From Mucilaginibacter paludis DSM 18603 (GTDB lineage Bacteria; Bacteroidota; Bacteroidia; Sphingobacteriales; Sphingobacteriaceae): a DNA stretch of 64,000 nt. The stretch lies in the NCBI RefSeq assembly GCF_000166195.2, contig NZ_CM001403.1, positions 4,792,432 through 4,856,431 of the forward strand, in the 5' to 3' direction. Positions 43,852 through 52,992 of this stretch are shown piece by piece (position 1 is the first letter of the stretch; each line of letters opens with the position of its first letter). Under the pieces are notes generated by a model, which was not told the origin of the DNA, made no database searches, and saw only the letters and a list, made by a program, of their open reading frames with translations. Made by a program: the position numbers and the translations under genes.

Positions 43852-45699
43852 ATGAACCCATTTAGTCAATTGGGAATCCGTCATGATATTGTTAATGCCA
43901 TCACTGATCTGGGATTTGAAAATCCCACGCCAATCCAGGAACAATCAATTCCGGTTTTGTTAACAGGCAGCAACGATTTTGTCGGATTAGCTCAAACAGG
44001 GACCGGAAAAACCGCTGCCTTCGGATTGCCACTATTAGAATTGCTGGACTTCGAACAAAATCATCCTCAGGCGCTTATTCTTTGCCCAACCCGTGAACTG
44101 TGTTTACAGATCACCAACGATTTGAAAAATTACTCTAAAAACATGTCAAACGTTAACGTTGTGGCCGTTTATGGAGGTGCAAATATTTCTGATCAGTTAC
44201 GCCAGATTAAACGCGGCGTACAAATTGTTGTGGCTACGCCTGGCCGTATGCTCGACATTATTAACCGTAAAGCCATCAACTTCAGCGACGTGAACTATGT
44301 AGTTCTGGACGAAGCTGATGAAATGCTTAATATGGGTTTTCAGGAAGATATCGACAGCATTTTGTCGACCACACCTGACGACAAAAAAACCTGGTTGTTC
44401 TCAGCCACTATGCCTTCCGAGGTTCGCCGTATCGCCAAAAAATACATGACCGATCCGTTCGAATTAACCATGGGCGAAAAAAATACAGGTAACGTTAACA
44501 TTGAGCACGAATACTATATCGTTCGTGCACGTGATAAATACGCTGCCTTTAAACGCATTGTTGATTTTAATCCCGAAATTTTCGGTATCGTGTTTTGCCG
44601 TACAAAAATTGAAACCCAGGAAATTGCTGAGGCTTTAATTAAGGATGGTTACAATGCCGATTCGTTACACGGTGATTTATCACAACAACAACGCGATAAG
44701 GTAATGAAACGCTACCGCGAGCGCAGCCTGCAATTGTTAATTGCTACGGATGTTGCCGCACGTGGTATCGACGTTAATGATGTTACACACGTTATTAACT
44801 ACTCGTTACCTGATGAGATTGAAAATTACACCCACCGTAGCGGTCGTACAGCCCGTGCCGGTAAAACAGGTGTATCTATAGCCATCATCAACTCAAAAGA
44901 GTTAGGTAAAATACGCCAGATAGAACGCGTTATTGGTAAAAAGTTTATTAAAGGCGAAATACCAAACGGGTTTGATGTTTGCGAAAAACAATTGTTTGCC
45001 ATAGTTCATAAAGTACATAACGTACAGGTGAACGAGCAGCAGATTGAGCAATACATTCCGCGTATTATGGATGAGTTTAAGGATCTGGAAAAAGAAGATA
45101 TTATTAAGCGCTTCGCTTCCATTGAATTTAACCGTTTCCTGGATTATTACAAAAATGCACCTGACCTGAATGCTCCTTTGGATGACAGGGCGGTTAGGGG
45201 TGAGCTTGGCGACCGTGCTCCGCGCGGAACAGGCAACTCTGATTATACCCGTTTGTTTATCAACTTAGGTTCGGTTGACGAATTTAACCGTGGCGATTTG
45301 CTGGGTTACATTTGCAACACTGCTAAAATAAGCGGACGCACTGTTGGTAAAATAGATGTAAAGGGTGTTTACTCTTTCTTTGAAGTGCCAAAGGCTGATG
45401 TTGATAAGGTTTTTGCCGAATTTAAAGACGCTGAATTTAAGGGTCGTCCGGTAAGGATCGAAATTTCTGGCGAAGGTACCAGCGACAACCGCAGTGGCGG
45501 TGGTGGTGGCCGACGTCGTGAAGGTGGCTACGCTGGTGGCGGCGAAAGAAAAGAAGGTGGTTTCCGTCGTGAAGGCGGTGCCCCGCGCGAACGTACCGGT
45601 GGCAACAGCGGTGGCGGTTTCCGCGACTTTTCGGGTAAACGCCGTGAAGATCGTAACAGCACAGGAAGTGGTGGTGGCGAACGCCGCAGAAAATTTTAA
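43852..45699 (+). CDS. DEAD-box ATP-dependent RNA helicase
   Basis: 615 residues. Helicase motifs: Q motif GFENPTPIQEQSIPVLL, motif I AQTGTGKTAAF, Ia PTRELCLQI, II VLDEADEML, III FSATMP, IV-VI VFCRTK, TDVAARGID and HRSGRTARAGK. Residues ~465-545 fit the DbpA-type RNA-binding domain (TRLFINLGSVDEFNRGDLLGYI). The last ~65 residues are a Gly/Arg-rich tail that probably binds RNA loosely. Resembles CsdA/DeaD proteins that unwind RNA in ribosome assembly and cold adaptation. It is followed by a strong terminator. Confidence 0.94.
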   Translation: MNPFSQLGIRHDIVNAITDLGFENPTPIQEQSIPVLLTGSNDFVGLAQTGTGKTAAFGLPLLELLDFEQNHPQALILCPTRELCLQITNDLKNYSKNMSNVNVVAVYGGANISDQLRQIKRGVQIVVATPGRMLDIINRKAINFSDVNYVVLDEADEMLNMGFQEDIDSILSTTPDDKKTWLFSATMPSEVRRIAKKYMTDPFELTMGEKNTGNVNIEHEYYIVRARDKYAAFKRIVDFNPEIFGIVFCRTKIETQEIAEALIKDGYNADSLHGDLSQQQRDKVMKRYRERSLQLLIATDVAARGIDVNDVTHVINYSLPDEIENYTHRSGRTARAGKTGVSIAIINSKELGKIRQIERVIGKKFIKGEIPNGFDVCEKQLFAIVHKVHNVQVNEQQIEQYIPRIMDEFKDLEKEDIIKRFASIEFNRFLDYYKNAPDLNAPLDDRAVRGELGDRAPRGTGNSDYTRLFINLGSVDEFNRGDLLGYICNTAKISGRTVGKIDVKGVYSFFEVPKADVDKVFAEFKDAEFKGRPVRIEISGEGTSDNRSGGGGGRRREGGYAGGGERKEGGFRREGGAPRERTGGNSGGGFRDFSGKRREDRNSTGSGGGERRRKF

Positions 45700-45746
45700 C
45701 AAAGTCATAGTTTGTTATATTAGTTTAATTTAGTTTTTACATGGGG

Positions 45747-45766
45747 CTCCGGATGATTATCCGGAG
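45747..45766 (+). terminator. Terminator of the helicase gene
   Basis: CTCCGGAT, loop GATT, ATCCGGAG, then TCTTTTGTTTTT. Confidence 0.88.
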
Positions 45767-45927
45767 TCTTTTGTTTTTAAAGGGTTTGGAAATATCCGTC
45801 GGTTATGCCGTAATTAGGTGTAAACAAAATGCCTTAAATTTAATTATACTATAAAGTGTTTTGAAGTACTGGTGGCGATACTGATATTAGCGCTAACAGC
45901 TCAGTCTGCTATAGGGCTGTTGCCTAA

Positions 45928-45960
45928 TTTGTACGATACATTTTTATTTCAATATCTTTG
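45928..45960 (+). promoter_or_regulatory. Promoter of rbfA
   Basis: TTTG at 45928-45931, a 21-nt spacer and TATCTTTG at 45953-45960; 37 nt before the rbfA ATG. Confidence 0.6.
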
Positions 45961-45997
45961 GCTGTGCAATTACCTCACTGTTTAATATAAATCTATT

Positions 45998-46375
45998 ATG
46001 GAATCAAAACGTCAACAAAAATTTGCCGGAGTTATACAGGAAGACCTGGCCGCGATATTTCAACGTGAGGGAATGAATTTTTTGCCTAATACCCTGGTAA
46101 CCATAACCAAGGTAAGGGTTACCCCCGATTTGGCTCTGGCCCGTGTTTTTTTAAGCTTTTTTAATAATGCCAATACCCAGCTGGCGCTGCAAACCATTAA
46201 GCTGCATGCATCAGAAATAAGATATAAATTAGGTTCGCGTATTAAAGACCAGGTTAGGATTATCCCGCAACTGGAATTTTTTGTGGATGATACCAGTGAT
46301 TACGTTGAGCGGATGGATAAGATTTTTGACAAGATCCATAAGGAAGAAAACCCTGCCGACAGCGGCCAAAGCTAA
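45998..46375 (+). CDS. rbfA: Ribosome-binding factor A
   Basis: 125 residues. RbfA/KH-like motifs: RQQKFAGVIQEDLAAIFQRE, LVTITKVRVTPDLALARVFLSFF, and the C-terminal IPQLEFFVDDTSDYVERMDKIFDKI. It binds 30S precursors and helps 16S rRNA 5'-end maturation, especially in the cold. The neighbouring helicase upstream and the M23 gene 5 nt downstream are separate in function but the latter is probably co-transcribed. Confidence 0.92.
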   Translation: MESKRQQKFAGVIQEDLAAIFQREGMNFLPNTLVTITKVRVTPDLALARVFLSFFNNANTQLALQTIKLHASEIRYKLGSRIKDQVRIIPQLEFFVDDTSDYVERMDKIFDKIHKEENPADSGQS

Positions 46376-46380
46376 ATTGA

Positions 46381-47085
46381 ATGGATCGGCATAAGCAGTT
46401 GGAGCATTTTATTGCCGCTAACCCGGATAAGGTTGGCAAGGTAGTTTATTTTGACGCCGCGCGGCACAAATTATTGCGGCTTGATTTTACCGATGCCAAC
46501 CATGAGCTGAGCCCCGAAATTATCGGCCATACGCAACAGTTTTCGGCCTGGGTATTTAAAAAGCTGAAGGAGAACAAATGTAAATACGGTGTAGGCGGAT
46601 ATTTTGAAAACCGCACCATTTACTCGCGCAGCGCTTTGTTTAATACCACTGCAGAGCCGCGTTGCCTGCATTTAGGTATTGATATTTGGGGCGATGCCGG
46701 AACCATGGTTTACGCTCCGTTGGCTGGTAAGGTACACAGCTTTCAGGATAACGATAATTTTGGCGACTACGGGGCAACCATTATTTTAGAGCACCATTTG
46801 GATGGCCTGAAGCTTTTTAGCCTGTACGGGCATTTAAATGATGAATCGTTTTTAGGCTTGAGCGAGGGGATGGCTATAGAAAAGGGTGAAGCCCTGGGCG
46901 AATTTGGCAGTACCGAAGAGAATGGCAACTGGCCGCCGCATTTACATTTTCAGTTGATGTTTGATATGGAGGGCCTGAAGGGCGATTACCCTGGGGCCTG
47001 CCGTTTATCAGAACAAGATAAGTACAGGCACAATATTGCCGACCCTGGGTTGATATTACAATTTCCGGCAGGGAGTATAATCTGA
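46381..47085 (+). CDS. M23-family metallopeptidase, apparently cytoplasmic
   Basis: 234 residues with no signal peptide or membrane segment. The LytM core shows HLGIDIWGDAGTMVYAPLAGKV (zinc His and Asp of HxxxD), DYGATIILEHHLDGLKLFSLYGHLN (HxH-like) and WPPHLHFQLMFDM. These are zinc-binding residues of M23 glycyl or D,D-endopeptidases. Normally such enzymes act on peptidoglycan, so the lack of export is odd; homologues of this non-exported type are common in Bacteroidota in my recollection. Gap to rbfA is 5 nt. Confidence 0.85.
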   Translation: MDRHKQLEHFIAANPDKVGKVVYFDAARHKLLRLDFTDANHELSPEIIGHTQQFSAWVFKKLKENKCKYGVGGYFENRTIYSRSALFNTTAEPRCLHLGIDIWGDAGTMVYAPLAGKVHSFQDNDNFGDYGATIILEHHLDGLKLFSLYGHLNDESFLGLSEGMAIEKGEALGEFGSTEENGNWPPHLHFQLMFDMEGLKGDYPGACRLSEQDKYRHNIADPGLILQFPAGSII

Positions 47086-47381
47086 GAGCGATATAAGCGT
47101 TTTTTAAACGGAGGTATATTTCAGGAATTATGAATCAGTGCCGTTTAGTTAAGCAGTTTCAAGCATGGTTGCAGAGTTCATCGCATGGCGAAACATACCC
47201 CTGCAACAGCACAGCTAAAGCCGACCGCTCTCAACGTGGGGTTAGAATAAAATTATTCATTATCAATGTAATATGTAGGGCAAGCGGCGGCCCGTGCGAT
47301 TCCCCTCTCGAGAGGCATAGCCGTCAACTTTAGAAAAAAAAGGGATAAAATTTTTTTAGAGCAAGAATCGGAACTGCAAAA

Positions 47382-48641
47382 TTGCAGTCATTATTCGAGC
47401 GAATGAGTTCGGAACTATTTGAACCAACGGTGTTAGATGGCCTGGCCCGTAAAACAGAGGCGATACAACGCAAACGAAAAGTGGGAGGCAAGGAACTATT
47501 GGATATGGCGTTATTTGATGGAGATCAATCGTTTAACGGCATGAGTATGCAGTTAATGCGGAGGGATGGGCTTGATATTTCGAAGCAGGCATTGCATCAA
47601 AGACATCACAGCAATATGACAAAGTTTGTACAAGCCGTTTTTGAGCAATTAATAGCAGTTGAGTTACCGCAAGAGCAAACACAGGGCTTGGAGATCCGTA
47701 TCAAAGATTCTACCCGTTTCGCGTTGCCGGAAGTTATTGCAGAGACATTCCCCGGAACAAAAGGAAGTGGGATGAAAGCGGGAGCATCTGTACAATTTGA
47801 ATTTGAAATCAAAAGTGGTAAAAGCGATATCAAAGTAACTCCGGCCAACGCAAATGACCAGGGTGAGAGTCATCTGGACAAGGCATCAATTCAGCCGGGG
47901 GTATTATATATGAGAGATCTGGGTTACACTCACTTGAGTTATATGAACAATATTAACAAAGTCAAAGCTTTCTTTATTAATAAATTATGTCCGAAAACAA
48001 CGATTTATCTATTAAAGGACGACCAATACCAAAAGTTAGAGTTGTCGAAACTACAAGGCATAACCGGCGTATTTGATCAACAGGTATATATCGGAGCTGA
48101 TAAGATGCCGGTAAGGATAATAATAGAACCGGTAAGTGAAGAGCTCAAGGCAAGGCGGATAGCCAATACTGAAAAGTACAATAAAAAGAAAGGCAGTACC
48201 ACCAGTAAGGGATTCAAAGAGCGGGCAGGGTTTAACTTTATTGTTACCAACCTGGTGAGCGAAAAATATAGCGCTGAATTGATCCAAAAGTTATATCACC
48301 TGCGATGGCAGATAGAATTGGTTTTTAAAGCATGGAAGTCGTTTTTAAAGATACACACGTTCCCCAAAGGAAGTTCGGATCGTATAACCAGTATATTATA
48401 CAGTAAGTTGATCTGGGCAGTTTTGAGTTGGAAAATATGCATGGCTATCGGTAAGATAGGTCAAATTAGTGTTTTAAAGGTGCATCGACTAATCGCTTCT
48501 ACGAAAGAAGAATTGCGAGCGCAGCTTTTAGGGATATGCTCAAAGTGGTTAGCTCTGTTGGAGAAATTAAACTTAAAGCACCTTTCAAAAGAGCACAGAA
48601 AACATAGGTTAAAAATAGAAGAAATTGTAATAAGTATTTGA
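47382..48641 (+). CDS. IS4-family transposase
   Basis: 419 residues from a TTG at 47382; an ATG at 47403 gives a 412-residue version. DDE features: the first Asp in RIKDSTRFALPEV, the second in MRDLGYTHLSYM, and the YREK signature Y-x2-R-x3-E-x6-K seen as YHLRWQIELVFKAWK. These mark the IS4/IS231-like branch. The enzyme cuts and rejoins the 13-bp ends of the element. The frame is uninterrupted. Confidence 0.93.
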   Translation: MQSLFERMSSELFEPTVLDGLARKTEAIQRKRKVGGKELLDMALFDGDQSFNGMSMQLMRRDGLDISKQALHQRHHSNMTKFVQAVFEQLIAVELPQEQTQGLEIRIKDSTRFALPEVIAETFPGTKGSGMKAGASVQFEFEIKSGKSDIKVTPANANDQGESHLDKASIQPGVLYMRDLGYTHLSYMNNINKVKAFFINKLCPKTTIYLLKDDQYQKLELSKLQGITGVFDQQVYIGADKMPVRIIIEPVSEELKARRIANTEKYNKKKGSTTSKGFKERAGFNFIVTNLVSEKYSAELIQKLYHLRWQIELVFKAWKSFLKIHTFPKGSSDRITSILYSKLIWAVLSWKICMAIGKIGQISVLKVHRLIASTKEELRAQLLGICSKWLALLEKLNLKHLSKEHRKHRLKIEEIVISI

Positions 48642-48689
48642 TTATTAGATATTTAAATACTATATTTAGATAGTTAAACAAAAATAAGA

Positions 48690-48774
48690 AAGGCGGGGCC
48701 ATCTAAACCTCCCCGCCTTAAAAAACGAAAAATATGAGAGTAAAAATACATAGGTTTGCCCATGCGGGCAAACC
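48690..48774. terminator. Paired hairpins in the IS4 right end
   Basis: Hairpin 1: AAGGCGGGG (48690-48698) with CCCCGCCTT (48711-48719). Hairpin 2: GGTTTGCCC (48753-48761), loop ATGC, GGGCAAACC (48766-48774). They lie between transposase stop and right TIR and could insulate against outside transcription. Confidence 0.6.
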
Positions 48775-48992
48775 GCGCCTAAAAATTAAATAACTGAAAA
48801 TCAACAATATATGAGTACAGCTACTTAAATTGACGGCTATGCTCTCGAGAGGGGCGGAGGGGTGTGTTCTATGCGAGCGATTGTAAAGCGCAGCCTGTGT
48901 TCTTATCTGTTATTACTTAGCATCTGGCGCTTTTACGTGAATATATTGCCATTTTATAAGCAAGTCCATTTCTTAACTAGCGGCATTCAATT

Positions 48993-49658
48993 ATGAATCA
49001 TTTTTTAGTGTTGATGTACCTGTTGGTATTCCCTTTTCACAAGGCCGACGATCAGCCCCAGTATAAGGGTGGAAGTAGCGCGCTCAATAGTTTTTTGGCT
49101 CAAAATCTGGTATACCCCGAATATTCAAGGCAAAACTGTATTTCGGGAACTATACAGGTGAGTTTTAACCTGGATAAAAACGGTAAAACATCCAATGTAA
49201 AGGTTTACAAAGGCCTTGGCATTGATCTGGATGATGAGGCCGTTAGGATCGTAAAGCTAACGTCGGGCAACTGGATAGTCCCGGCCGGGCATGATCCCGC
49301 AGCCAGCATCGTACTGCCCATAAAATTTAATGCAGAACAAACGCACTGCCAAACTTTTGATGCCGCGGGTGTGGCTATGGCTATCGAGGCTTATAAATCG
49401 CGTGAGGCGCTTGTAACCGCTGTCACCAACTATTACAGTAATAAATACTTAGGCAAGGCAGATACTACTAAAGAACAATTGATCATCTCGTTAAAAAAAC
49501 AATTGGGGTTTGATGACGACTATGCCGATCAGGTGATGCAGCAGGCAAACAAAAAGTTTAAACAGGGCGATAAGGAAGGAGCTTGCGAAGACTGGCTATT
49601 TGTTAAAAATATAGGCAGTAGTAAAGCGGATAAAATGTTGTCCGTCAATTGTCATTAA
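48993..49658 (+). CDS. TonB C-terminal domain protein
   Basis: 221 residues. The N-terminus MNHFLVLMYLLVFPFHKADDQ is a short signal-like leader, so it is exported. Residues ~25-110 match the TonB C-terminal fold: YKGGSSALNSFLAQNLVYPEYSRQN, CISGTIQVSFNLDKNGKTSNVKVYKGLG, DDEAVRIVKLTSGNWIVPAG. The rest has two helical hairpins ending KEGACEDWLFVKNIGSSKADKMLSVNCH. Proteins of this type in Bacteroidota either energise outer-membrane receptors or act as TonB-like partners; no ExbB/D or transmembrane anchor is seen here. Confidence 0.78.
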   Translation: MNHFLVLMYLLVFPFHKADDQPQYKGGSSALNSFLAQNLVYPEYSRQNCISGTIQVSFNLDKNGKTSNVKVYKGLGIDLDDEAVRIVKLTSGNWIVPAGHDPAASIVLPIKFNAEQTHCQTFDAAGVAMAIEAYKSREALVTAVTNYYSNKYLGKADTTKEQLIISLKKQLGFDDDYADQVMQQANKKFKQGDKEGACEDWLFVKNIGSSKADKMLSVNCH

Positions 49659-49764
49659 CACATTGTGTACACTGCTTATTGTCAAATTGCAATAATTGTG
49701 ATGCTTAGCTACCGTTTAATTAAATTGAAATGCCTACTTTAGCTTAATTTTTAAAAATAATATA

Positions 49765-49962
49765 ATGCAAAAAGAAGGTACAGTAAAGTTTTTTAACGAA
49801 ACTAAAGGATTCGGATTTATTATTCCGGCCGACGGAAGTGAAGAAGTATTCGTACACTCATCTGGTTTAATTGATCAGATCCGTGAAAACGATAAAGTAG
49901 AGTACGGTGTTGAACGCGGTAAAAAAGGAATGAACGCGGTTAATGTTAAAGTTATTTCTTAA
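49765..49962 (+). CDS. Cold-shock protein (CSD)
   Basis: 65 residues. RNP1 KGFGFI (ETKGFGFIIP) and RNP2 VFVHSS are both intact, with GTVKFFNETKGF at the start. A single cold-shock domain chaperones mRNA. It is followed by a very strong terminator (49988-50022). The upstream 100 nt are AT-rich and could hold a leader; no folded element is obvious. Confidence 0.93.
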   Translation: MQKEGTVKFFNETKGFGFIIPADGSEEVFVHSSGLIDQIRENDKVEYGVERGKKGMNAVNVKVIS

Positions 49963-49987
49963 TCAGTAAGACATAAATCATTATCGT

Positions 49988-50022
49988 AAAAAAGCGGTGA
50001 GTTTTTAACTCATCGCTTTTTT
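49988..50022. terminator. Bidirectional terminator after the cold-shock gene
   Basis: 16-bp stem AAAAAAGCGGTGAGTT/AACTCATCGCTTTTTT (one G:U pair) with a 3-nt loop; the A/T edges serve both strands between the convergent cold-shock and glycosyltransferase genes. Confidence 0.9.
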
Positions 50023-50065
50023 TGTATCTGTTATTTGTATAAAGTTTGCGGCTTCTCAATGCCGG

Positions 50066-51196
50066 TTATCGTACATTTCTACCCTTCCAGTCGTACTTTT
50101 TGGCGTTGCCCATAATGCCGATATAAATAAAGTATATCACATGTACTGTGCAAATTAAAGGCATAATGCAGAGCAATTTTAGCCTGCCAAAAAAGGAGGT
50201 GATGGGGATCAGGAAAAGCATATCGAACGTGAACTTCAATATAAACTGCACCAATAGCATGTTAAAAAAGTAAACATTGTAAAAGCCGAGCAGTGCGTTT
50301 AATAACAAAGTCACATTAAACAGCCAAATGCCAACTACAACGGCTACCACGCGTTTATCTTTATATTTGATTGATTTTGATGCCCAGCGCCGCCGTTGTT
50401 GTAAAAAATCGTGCAGGGTGGGTTTGGCATCTGTATAAACTATAGCGTCGCGTTTTTTTAAAAAACCTATTCTGTCGGGGTACTTTTCGGCTACTTTTTG
50501 TAACAGTAATTCATCATCGCCCGATGCCAGATCGTCAATGCCTTTAAAGCCGCCAACTTCGTAAAATATATCCTTGCGGTAGGCAAAATTAGCTCCGTTA
50601 CAAGTAGATGCGTGATTGTTGCCAATAAATGCGGCGCCCAGGCCAATCAGGTATGAGAATTCGAGGGTTTGCATCCGTTCAAACAAGTTTCTCTCGCCAA
50701 AGTAGCTTACCGGCGACGAGATCATCACCAGGTTATTGGATTGATAATAATCTACGATAGATGAAAGCCATTTAGGCCCCATGCGGCAATCGGCATCTGT
50801 AGCTACCAAAAAATCTCCCGTAGATAATTTAATGGCTTCGGTGATAGCCCTTTTTTTATAGGAATTTAAGGCCTTCTCGTCCCTGAGTTGAAGCAGCCTT
50901 ACACCCCTGTCGGCATAGCTGCTAATGATTTCGGCCGTACGGTCGGTGGAGTGATCGTCAGCTATGATGATTTCAAATAGGTGGGCAGGATAATCCTGTG
51001 CTAAAATATCCCCAATGGTGAGGGCTATTTTTTCTTCCTCGTTACGGGCCGCAATCAATACGGTTAGCTTGGTGGTAAGGGGTTGCCCGCTTATTGCCGG
51101 AGTTTTTATCCGCGACCAGCCTTTGATAAGGTAAATTACAACAGACAGGTACAGGCCTGTGCATAAAAACGATATAGTACTAAGAATTGCGATCAA
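50066..51196 (-). CDS. Glycosyltransferase family 2
   Basis: 376 residues. An N-terminal hydrophobic segment precedes the GT-A domain: LTVLIAARNEEEKIALTIGDIL, IIIADDHSTDRTAEI, FLVATDADCRMGPKWL (DxD-like DAD), DDLASGDDELLLQKV and the QRRRW-like motif QQRRRWASKS. Two or three helices close the protein. It probably adds sugars to a lipid carrier or forms a surface glycan. Its start overlaps the end of the preceding gene by 17 nt, so the two genes are translationally linked. Confidence 0.9.
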   Translation of the reverse strand: MIAILSTISFLCTGLYLSVVIYLIKGWSRIKTPAISGQPLTTKLTVLIAARNEEEKIALTIGDILAQDYPAHLFEIIIADDHSTDRTAEIISSYADRGVRLLQLRDEKALNSYKKRAITEAIKLSTGDFLVATDADCRMGPKWLSSIVDYYQSNNLVMISSPVSYFGERNLFERMQTLEFSYLIGLGAAFIGNNHASTCNGANFAYRKDIFYEVGGFKGIDDLASGDDELLLQKVAEKYPDRIGFLKKRDAIVYTDAKPTLHDFLQQRRRWASKSIKYKDKRVVAVVVGIWLFNVTLLLNALLGFYNVYFFNMLLVQFILKFTFDMLFLIPITSFFGRLKLLCIMPLICTVHVIYFIYIGIMGNAKKYDWKGRNVR

Positions 51197-52151
51197 AGAA
51201 GTTGATTTTTAAAACGAAAACAGAGCCTAAAATAGCTGGAACTATTAAATTAATAAACCAGATGGACGATACAGCTGCAATGACGGCAATTTGCTGATTG
51301 GTAATATATCCAAAAAAGGTAGATGCCGTCATCCCGCGCAAACCTACGTCAATTAAATCAAGTGTGGGCAGGGCCGACTGGATAAAAAAGTTGTTAAACA
51401 CCATCATCATGGTGGGTAGTACCGGTAGTTGCGGTAGCAGCAAATGGATAACCAGGCAATATTGGAACGAAAAAACCGAGAACCTGGCCAGGCAAAAAAG
51501 AAGGATATTTAAAAGGTGGCCGGTTTTATAGCGGGAGATGATCTCGAAAAAACGACTATATTTTTTTAAAAACGGAATTTTGCCGATAATAGAAAACAAC
51601 CATTTGATATTGAAGTAGCAGGTGAGCATAAACAAGCCAAAAGCAATGGCAACACAGGTAAAAACAGCCATTACCCAGATGTTTAAATGGATATAATGAT
51701 AAACAAACCATATTAAAGCGGTAATGCCTACCACGTTGGTAATTAGGTTTTGCCCGAAGGAGCCGACCCCCATTACAAACACGCCATAAACACGTTTGCG
51801 CGGTGGTAAAAACAAAACCCGGCCGCCATATTCGCCTAAGCGGTTAGGGGTAAATATAGCCCAGGTGAGGCCGCAAAATACTGCCTCTACAGATCGCCAT
51901 AGGGTCATGCGTTGTAGCTTGCGGCTTAAATACTTCCATTTTAAAGCTTCCAGCACCCAGTTAACCAGCATTAAGGCTACCAACGCCGTAAGCGTGTACA
52001 TTACTTGTTGGTGGTTAACTTGCGATATTAACAGCTTAAACTGCCTGAGCCTGTTATCATTATTTACGGTGCGGTAAATAAACCCATAAGCAAATAAAAT
52101 AATAGCTGCTTTTGTACTGTACGAAATTATTTTTTTAGTGGTACTGGTCAA
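51180..52151 (-). CDS. Flippase-like membrane protein (LPG synthase TM-region family)
   Basis: 323 residues with about 8 transmembrane helices. It matches the UPF0104/AglD-like domain: VNWVLEALKWKYLSRKLQRMTLWRSVEAVFCGLTWAIFTPNRLGEYGGR contains the family's charged PxRxGE motif, and DVGLRGMTASTFFGYI appears near the end. Such proteins move lipid-linked sugars or phospholipids. Overlap with the GT2 gene suggests they act together. Confidence 0.85.
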   Translation of the reverse strand: MTSTTKKIISYSTKAAIILFAYGFIYRTVNNDNRLRQFKLLISQVNHQQVMYTLTALVALMLVNWVLEALKWKYLSRKLQRMTLWRSVEAVFCGLTWAIFTPNRLGEYGGRVLFLPPRKRVYGVFVMGVGSFGQNLITNVVGITALIWFVYHYIHLNIWVMAVFTCVAIAFGLFMLTCYFNIKWLFSIIGKIPFLKKYSRFFEIISRYKTGHLLNILLFCLARFSVFSFQYCLVIHLLLPQLPVLPTMMMVFNNFFIQSALPTLDLIDVGLRGMTASTFFGYITNQQIAVIAAVSSIWFINLIVPAILGSVFVLKINFFDRNS

Positions 52152-52260
52152 TTAGGTAGATGTTTGTGCAATGTTACAAAATGCTTATATAATGCACACC
52201 TATAAAGTTTGTTTTTTGCATTTTGTTTTAATAGCGTTTAAGCTTTGCTTATACTTGCCT

Positions 52261-52875
52261 ATGCAGTTGGTAAATTTGAGGGAACGTGTGATTTTGGGGA
52301 TTGACCCTGGTACTGCCGTAATGGGTTATGGTTTGATTAAAGAAACCGGGCCACGGATTGAGCTGATCAGCCTTGGTGTTGTTAAAATGGAACACCTGGA
52401 TGATCATGCCCTTAAATTACAGCGTATTTTTGAAAAAACGCTAAGCCTGATTGATCAATACAAGCCCGATTGCATGGCTCTTGAAGCGCCTTTTTACGGT
52501 AAAAATATACAGGTAATGCTTAAGTTGGGCCGGGCGCAGGGCGTGGCCATGGCAGCGGCATTATCCCGCAACCTGCCTATCTGCGAATACGCGCCCCGCA
52601 AAATAAAACAATCTATCACCGGGAACGGTAACGCCACCAAAGAGCAGGTAGCCGCCATGTTACAAACCTTGCTGAAATTTACCGAAACGCCACAATTTTT
52701 AGATGCTACCGATGGTTTGGCTGTAGCGGTTTGCCATGCTTTTCAAAAAATTGAACTTAAAGGAAGTTCGAGTATTGGGGGTGGTAAAAAAATGAAAGTA
52801 GGGTGGGCCGCTTTTGTTAAAGATAACAGCGAACGTGTTAGCGGTACGGTAAAGCCGGTGAAGAAGAGTCGATAG
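52261..52875 (+). CDS. ruvC: Holliday junction endonuclease RuvC
   Basis: 204 residues from ATG 52261 (MQLVNLRERVILGIDPG); an upstream in-frame ATG would add an unlikely hydrophobic leader. RuvC acidic residues are present: ILGIDPGTAVMGYG (Asp), ALEAPFYGKN (Glu) and the final ATDGLAVAVCHAF (Asp region). APRKIKQSITGNGNATKEQVAAML is the substrate-contact stretch. It resolves Holliday junctions with RuvAB. A C-terminal 50-residue Lys-rich extension is a bit longer than in E. coli. Confidence 0.95.
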   Translation: MQLVNLRERVILGIDPGTAVMGYGLIKETGPRIELISLGVVKMEHLDDHALKLQRIFEKTLSLIDQYKPDCMALEAPFYGKNIQVMLKLGRAQGVAMAAALSRNLPICEYAPRKIKQSITGNGNATKEQVAAMLQTLLKFTETPQFLDATDGLAVAVCHAFQKIELKGSSSIGGGKKMKVGWAAFVKDNSERVSGTVKPVKKSR

Positions 52876-52992
52876 GAAGATAGATCCGGTCTCGCAAGTT
52901 CGTCAACATAAAGCCGTGTTTTAGCCAGGGCCAAATTACTGATGATGATCAAAAATAGATTTGAATCAAGACTAAATACTCAAGACTTAGCA

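Larger units (their letters stand above)
47315..48842 (+). mobile_element. IS4-family insertion sequence, complete
   Basis: 1528 bp. Terminal inverted repeats are perfect for 13 bp: GCATAGCCGTCAA at 47315-47327 and TTGACGGCTATGC at 48830-48842. One intact transposase gene, a 9-bp target duplication and no internal disruption suggest a recent insertion. Two perfect hairpins lie in the non-coding right end (48690-48719 and 48753-48774). The 47086-47304 stretch before it has no gene. Confidence 0.93.
47306..48851. repeat. 9-bp target-site duplication of the IS4 element
   Basis: TCTCGAGAG occurs at 47306-47314 and again at 48843-48851. Removing the element restores a palindromic target CCCCTCTCGAGAGGGG. 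The terminal bases also allow a 10-bp reading (CTCTCGAGAG). Confidence 0.85.

Noticed and set aside
47130..47333. 67-codon frame before the IS4 element
   Set aside because: Runs into the IS end, has no promoter or recognisable domain, and its composition is like the surrounding intergenic sequence.
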